Assembly (NCBI GenBank): GCA_902775735.1
Contig: CACYNH010000003.1
Span: 1 to 64,000, forward strand
Direction: 5' to 3'
DNA from: an uncultured Erysipelotrichaceae bacterium
GTDB taxonomy: Bacteria > Bacillota_I > Bacilli_A > Erysipelotrichales > Erysipelotrichaceae
DNA length: 64,000 nt
In this document: piece by piece, positions 45,968-54,562 of the stretch
How positions within the stretch are numbered: the first letter of the stretch is position 1
Layout of the letters: each line of letters starts with the position of its first letter
The notes under the pieces: generated by a model
The model's input: only the letters and a program-made list of their open reading frames with translations
Told to the model about the DNA's origin: nothing
Database searches by the model: none
Program-made: the position numbers and the translations under genes

Positions 45968-46506
45968 TTATTCAGCGTAATTTCTTCCGATTTCCATTGC
46001 TTTGCGGTTGAGATCGAGCATGTCGGCGTGTCTGGCCGAAATGCACTTTTCAAGAGCCTTTGAAACAGTCTCTTCATTGTATTCATCAAGAACGCTGAGC
46101 AGCTTGCCCATCAGGATCATGTTGGCCAGTCTGCCGGCGCCGTTTTCATCGGCCAGTTTTGTCGCGGGAACGTAGTAGACATCGACGTCTGTGCGTTCCA
46201 CTTTTCTTTCGATCAGGGAACTGTCGACGAGAATGATGCCGCCCTTTCTGACTGTGTTTTCATATTTATCCAGGGAAGGCAGGTTCATCGCGACCAGCAC
46301 TTCCGGTGTCAATACGATCGGAGCGCCGACGGGCTCATCGGACAGGATGACGGAGCAGTTGGCGGTGCCGCCTCTCATTTCCGGACCGTAGGAAGGAAGC
46401 CAGGAAACGTTTTTGTCTTCAATCAGTCCCTTGTAGGCAAGAACCTTGCCGGAGAACAGAAGACCCTGGCCGCCGAAACCGGCGAATAAGAATTCTCTGG
46501 TTGCCA

Positions 46507-46507
<1 letters not shown>
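45968..46507 (-). CDS. 2-oxoacid:ferredoxin oxidoreductase gamma subunit (VOR-type)
   Basis: A 179-residue gamma subunit. It begins REFLFAGFGGQGLLFSGK, with SWLPSYGPEMRGGTANCSVI following; both are hallmarks of KOR/VOR gamma subunits. This chain takes part in the CoA and inter-subunit contacts. Start and the beta-subunit stop share one base (TAATG), so they are translationally coupled. The complex interconverts branched-chain 2-oxoacids and acyl-CoA plus CO2 with ferredoxin. Confidence 0.93.
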
Positions 46508-47280
<773 letters not shown>

Positions 47281-47281
47281 T

Positions 47282-48346
47282 TTATTTTCCTCCCTTCTCA
47301 TTGGCTTCAACAATCGCCTGGTAAACCTGATCCGGTGTCGGGATCATGCCGCCGACACGGTAGCACAGGGATACCGGTACTTTGCACTGGGTAGCCAGCT
47401 GGACGTCTTCGATCATCTGGCCCATGGAAAGCTCAACCGAGATGATCTGCTTTGCGTGGTCGGCGTGCTTCGCGAAGACTGCCTTCGGGAACGGCCAAAG
47501 CGTAATGGGTCTGATCAGGCCGGCTTTGATGCCGCTGGCGCGGGCTTCATTGACCGCGTTTTTGGAAACACGGGCAGCGATGCCGAAGGCGGCGATGATG
47601 ATATCGGCATCTTCGACCATGTATTCTTCCGCCAGCGCTTCTTTTTCTTCAATCAGCGCATATTTCTGATAGCGTTCGATATTTGTCTTTTCAAGCAGTT
47701 CGGCATTCAGGTAGAGAGAGTTGATGACATTGTGGGGTCTTGCCATCTTTGTGCCGGTTGTCGCCCAGGGCTTTGCCGGGGCTTCCTTGATTTCAAAGTC
47801 AAAGGAGACAGGTTCCATCATCTGGCCGATGGTGCCGTCAGCCAGAATCATGGCAGTCATTCTGTATTCGTCGGCCAGTTCAAAGCCGCGGATGGTCAGC
47901 TGAGCCATTTCCTGAACGGAACTGGGTGCCAGGACGATCATGTGGTAATCGCCGTGGCCGCCGCCTCTTGTCGCCTGGAAATAGTCAGACTGGGAGGGCT
48001 GGATGCCGCCGAGGCCAGGTCCGCCGCGCTGGGCGTTGACGACCAGTGCCGGCAGATCCGCGCCGGCGAGGTATGAAAGACCTTCGCTCTTCAGGGAGAT
48101 ACCCGGAGAGGAGGAGGAAGTCATGACGCGCTTGCCCGCGGAAGCGACGCCGTAAACCATGTTGATGGCAGCGATTTCACTTTCCGCCTGCAGGAATGTT
48201 CCGCCGATCTTCGGCATTCTTTTTGCCATGTACGCAGCGATTTCTGTCTGCGGGGTAATCGGGTATCCGAAGTAGTGTCTGCAGCCGGCCTGGATTGCGG
48301 CTTCAGCGATGGCTTCGTTGCCCTTCATCAATACTTTTTCAGCCAT
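47282..48346 (-). CDS. vorB: 2-oxoisovalerate:ferredoxin oxidoreductase alpha subunit VorB
   Basis: A 354-residue alpha subunit. It begins LMKGNEAIAEAAIQAGCRHY and has YFGYPITPQTEIAAYMA, SSSSPGISLKSEGLSYLAGA, and the RGGPGLGGIQPSQSDYFQAT stretch. Such proteins are annotated VorB in Firmicutes. The complex is reversible: with low-potential ferredoxin it can carboxylate isobutyryl-, 2-methylbutyryl- or isovaleryl-CoA to the matching 2-oxoacids. Its place in a T-box operon between an acyl-CoA ligase and BCAT argues for the carboxylating direction. Confidence 0.93.
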   Translation of the reverse strand: MAEKVLMKGNEAIAEAAIQAGCRHYFGYPITPQTEIAAYMAKRMPKIGGTFLQAESEIAAINMVYGVASAGKRVMTSSSSPGISLKSEGLSYLAGADLPALVVNAQRGGPGLGGIQPSQSDYFQATRGGGHGDYHMIVLAPSSVQEMAQLTIRGFELADEYRMTAMILADGTIGQMMEPVSFDFEIKEAPAKPWATTGTKMARPHNVINSLYLNAELLEKTNIERYQKYALIEEKEALAEEYMVEDADIIIAAFGIAARVSKNAVNEARASGIKAGLIRPITLWPFPKAVFAKHADHAKQIISVELSMGQMIEDVQLATQCKVPVSLCYRVGGMIPTPDQVYQAIVEANEKGGK

Positions 48347-48355
48347 TTCTTCACC

Positions 48356-48562
48356 TTACCTTTCAACCGTGATAATGCAGTCCGGACACATGATCGCGCA
48401 GGAAGCGCAGCCGATGCACTCCTCCGGTTTCACGCATTCCGCCGGATGATGTCCTTTCTTGTTGATCTTGTCTTTGGACAGCTGAAGGATCTTTTTCGGG
48501 CAGGCATCTGTACAGAGGCCGCAGCCCTTGCATTCATCTTCCCTGAATGTCACTTTTGCCAT
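48356..48562 (-). CDS. 2x[4Fe-4S] ferredoxin-like subunit of VOR
   Basis: A 68-residue protein with two CxxCxxC...CP clusters (CKGCGLCTDACPKK and CIGCASCAIMCPDC). It is the electron-carrying delta chain of the oxidoreductase that accepts or donates electrons at the low-potential side. Nine bases separate it from vorB. Confidence 0.95.
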   Translation of the reverse strand: MAKVTFREDECKGCGLCTDACPKKILQLSKDKINKKGHHPAECVKPEECIGCASCAIMCPDCIITVER

Positions 48563-48606
48563 AGTTTACTCTTTCCTTTCCTCGCTATTGGTCTTGTACT
48601 TCTCAC

Positions 48607-49272
48607 TCAGTCCACCGGCCGCTTCTGCAGCTTCATCGGGAACAGATTGTCGATTTTTCCTGAGAGCTCATCCATGAATTTTTCCTCCACGGACGTCAGG
48701 ACAACCGGCAGTCCGGTCAGCTGCGACACTTCTTCGGCGAACTTCACTGAATTCAGAATGCACTCCGCGTCGGTTTCGGCGCCGAGGTTTGAGTTGTTGA
48801 TGATGCCGGTGAACTTCAGTCTTCCCGCCTCCTCGATTTCCTGAAGGACTTCCTGAACCGACTGGGCGTCGGGGGTCAGGGGACGGTATCTGTTGATCAC
48901 CAGAAACATGTCGTAGTTGTTTTCATCGCTGATCATGCGTGACAGTCTTCCCAGCGCCAGTGCCCCGCGGTCATCGCCGCCGACGTCGATAATGCTGTAC
49001 ATGGACTCGTCATCCACGATCGCGTACATGTCCTGCGGCAAAGCCGGAATGTCCAGGGAGGAATTGGCATAGGGTGAAACGATCAGCCTTATGCCTGCCG
49101 CCTCCAGTTCATTCTTTGAGTCAAGGGTGCGGAAGTAGGGATTGACGATATCAAGGTCGGCGATGGCTGTGTTTTCATGGAGCTTTTTGAGCTCCAGGGC
49201 CATATTGACCGCGATATTCGTTTTGCCTGAGCCGTAATGGCCCGCCAGCAGTGTGATTCTCTTATAGTTCAT
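48607..49272 (-). CDS. ParA/MinD-like P-loop ATPase in the VOR operon
   Basis: A 221-residue P-loop protein. The deviant Walker A is GHYGSGKTNIAVNMA, and IADLDIVNPYFRT and YSIIDVGGDDRGALALGR give switch I and Walker B. The first ATG of the frame that makes sense is 49272, inside the last codons of the ligase gene (11-base overlap). Relatives include CooC- and Mrp-like ATPases that mature metal enzymes, so helping assemble VOR Fe-S clusters is possible, but I see no Cys pair for Fe-S binding. The role is an inference from context. Confidence 0.75.
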   Translation of the reverse strand: MNYKRITLLAGHYGSGKTNIAVNMALELKKLHENTAIADLDIVNPYFRTLDSKNELEAAGIRLIVSPYANSSLDIPALPQDMYAIVDDESMYSIIDVGGDDRGALALGRLSRMISDENNYDMFLVINRYRPLTPDAQSVQEVLQEIEEAGRLKFTGIINNSNLGAETDAECILNSVKFAEEVSQLTGLPVVLTSVEEKFMDELSGKIDNLFPMKLQKRPVD

Positions 49273-51556
49273 TGCGCTTGATCTTTCCGCTGACCGTCTT
49301 GGGCAGCTCGTCACGGAAGACTACCGCACGGGGATATTTATAAGGAGCGGTTCTCGATTTGACGTAGTTCTGGATTTCCTTGATCAGGGCTTCATCCCCC
49401 TGCTTGCCGTTTACCAGAACGATGGAAGCCTTGACGATCTGGCCGCGGACCTCATCAGGCATGGCGCTGACGCCGCATTCAAGAACATAGGGCAGTTCCA
49501 TGATGATGCTTTCGATTTCGAACGGGCCGATGCGGTAGCCGGAGGATTTGATGACATCATCCTTGCGGCCGACATACCAGTAGAAACCGTCTTCATCCTT
49601 CCACGCCATGTCGCCGGTGTGGTAGAGGCCGTCGCACCATGTGGCGGCTGTCTCATCCTCATCCCGGTAATAGCAGACCGCAAGTCCGGGCGGCAGGCCG
49701 TTTTTGATGTTGACGACGATCTCGCCGGTTTCACCGACGGGAACCGGAACGTTGTTGGAATCCACAAGACTGACGTCATAGATCGGCGCCGGTTTGCCCA
49801 TGGAACCGATCTTGTGGGGAGCGCCCACAAGGTTGCCGATAATCATGGTGGACTCGGACTGGCCGAAGCCTTCCATGATTCTCAAGCCGGTCGCTTTTTC
49901 AAACTGCCTGTAGACTTCCGGGTTGAGCGCTTCGCCGGCGGTGGTCATATGCTTGACGGAGGAGAAATCATACTTGGAAATATCCTGTTTGATCATCATC
50001 CTCAGCATGGTCGGCGGCGCGCAGAATGTGGTGATATGGTACTTGGCGAACATCGGCAGGATATCCGCCGCGTCAAATCTGTCAAAGTCATAGGTGAAGA
50101 TTGCGCCTTCCGCCATCCACTGTCCGTAGAGCTTGCCCCACATCGCCTTGGCCCAGCCGGTATCGGAAATCGTGAAGTGAAGTCCCTTGGTATCGACTGT
50201 ATGCCAGTATCTGGCGGTATGGAAGTGGCCTAAAGGATACTTGTATGTGTGGGCCGCGATCTTGGGATATCCGCTGGTGCCGGATGTGAAATACATTAAC
50301 ATCAGGTCATCGCCGCACGGCGTCTCGTCGGTTCTGGAGAAGTGGGAGCTGTACATCGAATAGTCTTCGTCGAAGCTGCGCCAGCCTTCCCTTTCCCCGT
50401 TGACGATCATTTTGAATTTCATGCCGTCATACTTTTCACAGGCAAGATCGACCTGGTGGGCGACGTCGTCATCGGCCGTGCAGATGATGCCGGTGATGCC
50501 GGCTTTTTCAAAGCGGTAGACGAAGTCGTGTTCCTGCAGCTGGCAGGTTGCCGGGATGGCGATCGCGCCGAGCTTGTTAAGGCCGAGCATCGCGAACCAG
50601 AACTGGTAGTGTCTCTTCAGCACCAGCATGACCTTGTCACCCTTGCGGATGCCGATCGCCTTGAAGTAGTTGGCGCACTGGGAAGAGGCGCGCTTCATGT
50701 CGTTGAAGGTGAATCTGCGTTCTGTCTTATCCTTTGATATATGCAGCATCGCCAGCTTGTCGGGCTCTCTTCTTGCGACGGCGTCGACAAGGTCGAAGGC
50801 GAAGTTGAATTTATCGATATTTTTGAATTTGATGGAGGTCGGCGTTCCGTTGTCGTTTTCGGTGACGTCGATGTAATTCTTCCAGATTCTGACTTCCTTC
50901 TTCTGGTCTTCCTCCTGCACCCGTGTTTCCTGGATGATCGGCGCTGCCGTCAGTTCGGGAATCGGTTCGCCGGCCGGGTTGAGGACGATCGCGTAGAAGA
51001 CGCAGTCCTTGCCGCCGACGGCGATCATGCCGTGCGGGGTTTCGGAGTTGTAGTAAATACTGTCGCCCGGGCCGAGCACTTCGCTGTGCTCGCCGACCTG
51101 AACCTTCAGGTAGCCTTCAATGACAATGTCGCATTCCTGGCCATCGTGGCTGGTCAGCTCAATGTCCTTCTGCTGGGCGGATTCATCATAAACACTTCTG
51201 ACATACAGCGGTTCGGCGATTCTGTTCTGAAACGCGTAGGCCAGGTTGTAATAGGTCATGCCATGAGCCTGGGAAACTCTCTGGGCCCCGCCGGCTCTTG
51301 TCAGCGCATAAGACTGCAGGGTCGGGCTGTAACCCTCGATGATGTCGGTGACATTGACACGGCATTTGAGGGCGCAGCGGTAGATGAATGTGAAGTTGAG
51401 ATCCTGTTTTCCCTGTTCGCAGGCGAGATACTCATCGACACTGACACCGACACTGTCAGCCATCTCCTGAGGTGTGAAGCCTTCCGCTTCACGAAGCTCA
51501 CGGATACGCGCAGCCATTTCCTGAATTTTGTAATCAAGTCCTGTGATCTGTTCCAT
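49262..51556 (-). CDS. XRE-cupin-AMP-forming acyl-CoA ligase, Val T-box operon
   Basis: A 764-residue protein with three parts. Residues 10-70 form an XRE helix-turn-helix (IRELREAEGFTPQEMADSVG). Residues 130-200 form a cupin (GQECDIVIEGYLKVQVGEHS, PGDSIYYNSETPHGMIAV). Residues 235-764 are an AMP-forming acyl-CoA synthetase: YFTSGTSGYPK near 424, GFGQSESTM, YHTGDMAWKDEDGFYWYVGR, and the catalytic Lys in PKTVSGKIKRNEL near 757. The ligase resembles medium-chain/branched acyl-CoA synthetases. AGGAGA before ATG 51556. First gene of the Val T-box operon, so isobutyrate to isobutyryl-CoA is the predicted reaction. The HTH may be an autoregulator or only a structural relic. Confidence 0.88.
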   Translation of the reverse strand: MEQITGLDYKIQEMAARIRELREAEGFTPQEMADSVGVSVDEYLACEQGKQDLNFTFIYRCALKCRVNVTDIIEGYSPTLQSYALTRAGGAQRVSQAHGMTYYNLAYAFQNRIAEPLYVRSVYDESAQQKDIELTSHDGQECDIVIEGYLKVQVGEHSEVLGPGDSIYYNSETPHGMIAVGGKDCVFYAIVLNPAGEPIPELTAAPIIQETRVQEEDQKKEVRIWKNYIDVTENDNGTPTSIKFKNIDKFNFAFDLVDAVARREPDKLAMLHISKDKTERRFTFNDMKRASSQCANYFKAIGIRKGDKVMLVLKRHYQFWFAMLGLNKLGAIAIPATCQLQEHDFVYRFEKAGITGIICTADDDVAHQVDLACEKYDGMKFKMIVNGEREGWRSFDEDYSMYSSHFSRTDETPCGDDLMLMYFTSGTSGYPKIAAHTYKYPLGHFHTARYWHTVDTKGLHFTISDTGWAKAMWGKLYGQWMAEGAIFTYDFDRFDAADILPMFAKYHITTFCAPPTMLRMMIKQDISKYDFSSVKHMTTAGEALNPEVYRQFEKATGLRIMEGFGQSESTMIIGNLVGAPHKIGSMGKPAPIYDVSLVDSNNVPVPVGETGEIVVNIKNGLPPGLAVCYYRDEDETAATWCDGLYHTGDMAWKDEDGFYWYVGRKDDVIKSSGYRIGPFEIESIIMELPYVLECGVSAMPDEVRGQIVKASIVLVNGKQGDEALIKEIQNYVKSRTAPYKYPRAVVFRDELPKTVSGKIKRNEL

Positions 51557-51585
51557 ATCTGGTCTCCTGATTCTGTGGTTTATAC

Positions 51586-51796
51586 AAAAAGGGCATCCTT
51601 ATGTAAGGACGCCCTGAGCGTGGTACCACCTTGCTTGCTTCTCGGATACGTAACGTGTATTAGCGGTATTTCCTACTGAATATTGTTCAGAAACACAAGC
51701 TCCGGGACGACTTCATTCCCGCTGTCCGTCTGTTTTCACCGGCCACAGACTCTCTCAGGGTACAGCTGAAGAACTACTCCTCCCCTTCATCGCTTG
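51586..51796 (-). ncRNA. T-box leader, Val-type (specifier GTC)
   Basis: The minus-strand transcript shows AGTAG, AGAGAGTC, GGTGAAAAC, the T-box AAGGTGGTACCACG (51632-51619) and a strong terminator (51591-51614, stem GGGCGTCCTTA) ending in TTTTT. In Stem I the codon position before GTCCC-GGAGC reads GTC (51711-51709), a Val codon. The alternative readings GAA or TCG nearby fit the spacing less well. TGGT in the T-box pairs with the ACCA end expected of tRNA-Val. It should read through when tRNA-Val is uncharged. Confidence 0.88.
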
Positions 51797-51802
51797 ACAA
51801 AG

Positions 51803-51830
51803 ATTATAACAAATCCAATTGATTAAACAA
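51803..51830 (-). promoter_or_regulatory. Promoter of the Val T-box operon
   Basis: -10 TATAAT (51808-51803) and -35 TTGTTT (51830-51825), 16-base spacer, minus strand. Confidence 0.6.
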
Positions 51831-51874
51831 TCAATAAATCCCGGATTCGGCCCGAATTGTAAGCATGTTTACAT

Positions 51875-51889
51875 ATAGTTCTGAAAATT
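51875..51889 (-). promoter_or_regulatory. CodY-like box near the Val T-box operon
   Basis: 12 of 15 positions match AATTTTCWGAAAATT. It lies just after the Ile-ligase stop and about 45 bases upstream of the Val promoter -35. Weak evidence alone, but it adds to the boxes at livJ and the Leu T-box. Confidence 0.35.
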
Positions 51890-51898
51890 GTTTCATTC

Positions 51899-54160
51899 TC
51901 AAAGCTTGTTTCTCTGGATCTTTCCGCTGATCGTCTTGGGCAGATGATCCCTGAAGACAACGATACGGGGATACTTGTAGGGCGCGGTGTTGGTCTTGAC
52001 GTAATTCTGGATTTCCTTCTTCAGTTCTTCCGTCGGTTCAACGCCTTTTACAAGAACGATGGACGCCTTGACGACTTGGCCGCGGACTTCATCCGGTTCG
52101 GCGCTGACGCCGCATTCAAGAACATAAGGCAGTTCCATGATGACGCTTTCGATCTCGAACGGACCGATGCGGTAGCCGGATGATTTGATGACGTCATCCA
52201 CGCGTCCGACATACCAGAAGAAGCCGTCCTCATCGCGCCACGCCTCGTCGCCAGTGTGATAGTAGCCGTCATGCCAGACAGACCTGGTGGCGTCCTCGTT
52301 GCGGTAGTAGCCCTTGAAGAGGCCGCACGGAACATGGTCGGATGTTTTGATGACGATTTCGCCCGGTTCGCCATCGGGAACAGGATTGCCGTCACGGTCG
52401 ATCAGTTCAATGTCATAGAGCGGGGTGGGCTTGCCCATGGAGCCGATCTTGACTTCGCTGCCAAGCAGATTGGCGATGGCCAGCGTGCATTCGGTCTGGC
52501 CGAAGCCTTCCATGATGTGAAGGCCTGTCGCCTTTTCAAACTGGCGGTAGACTTCCGGGTTGAGCGCTTCGCCGGCGGTTGTCATGTGGACAACGCTGGA
52601 GAGATCATATTTGGAGATGTCTTCCTTGATTAACATTCTCAGGATGGTCGGCGGGGCGCAGAATGTCGTGATGTTGTATTTGGCGAACATCGGCAGGATG
52701 TCGGCCGCCTTGAAACGGTCGAAGTCATAGGTGAAGACAGCGCCTTCCTGCAGCCACTGGCCGTAGAGCTTGCCCCAGAGCGCCTTTCCCCAGCCGGTAT
52801 CGGAAATGGTGAAGTGCAGTCCCTGATCGCTGACGCCATGCCAGTATTTGGCGGTGATGTAATGGCCAAGGGCATACTTGCAGGAGTGTTCGGCGATCTT
52901 GGGATAGCCGGTTGTGCCGGAAGTGAAGAACATCAGCTGGGTGTCGTCGCCGCACGGTGTGTCTTCAGTCCGGGCAAATCTTGTGCTGTAAAGCTTATAT
53001 TCATCATCGAAGTCCTGCCAGCCTTCACGGCTGCCGCCGACAAGGATTCTTGTCTTGAGGGTGCCGCATCTGCTCTGGGCGATGTCAACCTGGTTGGGCA
53101 CATCGTCTTCGCATGTCGCCACGATCGCGGTGACGCCGGCGGACAGGAAGCGGTATTCAAAGTCATGAGCCTGCAGCTGGCTGGTTGCCGGGATGGCGAT
53201 GGCGCCGAGTTTGTGCAGGGCAAGGAATGTGAACCAGAACTGGTAATGGCGCTTGAGGACAACCATGACCCTGTCGCCTTTGCGGATGCCGAGCGCCTTG
53301 AAGTAGTTGGCGCACTGGCCGGAGGCTCTCTGCATGTCGCGGAATGTGAAGCGTCTTTCGGTCATGTTTTTGTCGATGTGGATCATCGCAAGTTTTTCCG
53401 GATCCTTTTTGGCAATCGCGTCAACCACGTCATAGGCAAAATTGAATTTGTCCTCGTTGTGGAAGTGAATCGCTTTGAGGGTTCCGTTTTCATCCTCTTC
53501 GCACTCGACGAACTTCTCGCACACAAGCGGGTGTCTGTCGCGGGAAGGAATGAAGGTGTTGCGGATCACTGTCTCCTGGGCGTCGGCACCGGAAATGACA
53601 ATCGCCAGGAACAGACAGTCGCGGCCGTCGACGGCGATCATGCCGTGGGGCGTTGAACTGTTATAGAAAATCGAATCGCCTTCGGAAAGATACTCGATGT
53701 TGTCGCCGACCTGCATCTTGAGTCTGCCGCTGATGACGAAGTCGAATTCCTGACCGGCATGGCGGGTCAGATGAATCGGCTTGTCCTGAAGCTCAGGTTC
53801 ATATTCATAATGCACATAGTACGGCTCCGCCAGCTTGTTGCGGAACATCGGTGCCATGTTCTGGATTTCGATGCCGTCTTCCTTGATGGAATTCTGCAGA
53901 TGGCCCTTCCTTGTGACCGTGTAGGAGGAAAGGTTGGCGCTGCGGCCTTCGAGCAGGTCGCTCATGCCGACCCCGAATGTCAGGGCGCACTTGTGGATGA
54001 ATGTGAAAGGCAGGTCCACCATGCCGGTTTCATATTCTCTGTACTGTTCGACGCTCACTTCGGTTTTCTCAGCCATCTCAGCGGCGGAGAAGCCGGAAAT
54101 CTCACGCAGCTCACGGATACGCTGCGCTGTTTCCAGCAGATCATTCTGTACTTTTTGCAT
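51899..54160 (-). CDS. XRE-cupin-AMP-forming acyl-CoA ligase, Ile T-box
   Basis: A 753-residue paralogue of 49262-51556 with the same order: XRE HTH (IRELREISGFSAAEMAEKTE), cupin (GQEFDFVISGRLKMQVGDNI, SIFYNSSTPHGMIAVDG) and AMP-forming ligase (FFTSGTTGYPK near 415, catalytic Lys in PKTISGKIQRNKL near 745). ATG 54160 is used since GGAGG lies eight bases upstream; a TTG two codons earlier is too close. It stands alone on its transcript, behind an Ile T-box, so 2-methylbutyrate activation is the predicted role. Very similar to the Val-linked copy, pointing to a tandem duplication with split regulation. Confidence 0.88.
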   Translation of the reverse strand: MQKVQNDLLETAQRIRELREISGFSAAEMAEKTEVSVEQYREYETGMVDLPFTFIHKCALTFGVGMSDLLEGRSANLSSYTVTRKGHLQNSIKEDGIEIQNMAPMFRNKLAEPYYVHYEYEPELQDKPIHLTRHAGQEFDFVISGRLKMQVGDNIEYLSEGDSIFYNSSTPHGMIAVDGRDCLFLAIVISGADAQETVIRNTFIPSRDRHPLVCEKFVECEEDENGTLKAIHFHNEDKFNFAYDVVDAIAKKDPEKLAMIHIDKNMTERRFTFRDMQRASGQCANYFKALGIRKGDRVMVVLKRHYQFWFTFLALHKLGAIAIPATSQLQAHDFEYRFLSAGVTAIVATCEDDVPNQVDIAQSRCGTLKTRILVGGSREGWQDFDDEYKLYSTRFARTEDTPCGDDTQLMFFTSGTTGYPKIAEHSCKYALGHYITAKYWHGVSDQGLHFTISDTGWGKALWGKLYGQWLQEGAVFTYDFDRFKAADILPMFAKYNITTFCAPPTILRMLIKEDISKYDLSSVVHMTTAGEALNPEVYRQFEKATGLHIMEGFGQTECTLAIANLLGSEVKIGSMGKPTPLYDIELIDRDGNPVPDGEPGEIVIKTSDHVPCGLFKGYYRNEDATRSVWHDGYYHTGDEAWRDEDGFFWYVGRVDDVIKSSGYRIGPFEIESVIMELPYVLECGVSAEPDEVRGQVVKASIVLVKGVEPTEELKKEIQNYVKTNTAPYKYPRIVVFRDHLPKTISGKIQRNKL

Positions 54161-54200
54161 GTTCAATGCCTCCGGTAACTTTCATTGCGAGGCCGGTCAT

Positions 54201-54478
54201 AAAATAAAACACCCGCCTCAATCACTTGAGACGAGTGTGAATAATCACCCGCGGTACCACTCAATTTGCCGCGCACAGCGCGACCGCTCTTCAGGATCCA
54301 TCAATCCCTTCGCCTGTAACGGGGCGTCCCGGAATATATCTACTCAGCTTTCGCCTTTCGTATATCCAGCTCAGAAGTGATGGTCTTTACGGATGTCAGC
54401 TGCCGGCTTTCACCATCCGCCGGCTCTCTTCTGAAGCTTCCATTCCTGACGTCTTCGTCGCAGCCTTTTTTATAAGTC
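54201..54478 (-). ncRNA. T-box leader, Ile-type (specifier ATC)
   Basis: Minus-strand features are AGAGAG, GGTGAAAGC, T-box GAGTGGTACCGCG (54262-54250) and a terminator with arms 54209-54220 and 54227-54238 followed by TTTTATTTT. The specifier, placed like the Val leader five bases before TGAGC, reads ATC (54381-54379), an Ile codon. ACC (Thr) is the only nearby rival. Leads to the second XRE-cupin-ligase. Confidence 0.9.
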
Positions 54479-54484
54479 CACTTG

Positions 54485-54514
54485 ATGATATCACCGCTTT
54501 CCGAACAATGTCAA
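54485..54514 (-). promoter_or_regulatory. Promoter of the Ile T-box ligase
   Basis: -35 TTGACA (54514-54509, perfect) and -10 TATCAT (54490-54485), 18-base spacer, minus strand. Confidence 0.75.
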
Positions 54515-54562
54515 CAAAAATGTAAACCGGTTTCAGAAAGGCAGTGAAAATGAAAATCCTTA

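Noticed and set aside
50741-51679. A + strand frame opposite the XRE-cupin region and Val T-box
   Set aside because: It reads through the T-box and has no motif, so it is a shadow of the ligase gene.
51709-51718. Glu (GAA) or Ser (TCG) as specifier of the first T-box
   Set aside because: GTC gives the same spacing to GGAGC as ATC in the Ile leader and fits the BCAA operon. A covariance model is needed to be certain.
54379-54383. Thr (ACC) as specifier of the second T-box
   Set aside because: ATC followed by A fits the specifier pattern and aligns with the other leaders; the gene has no link to threonine.
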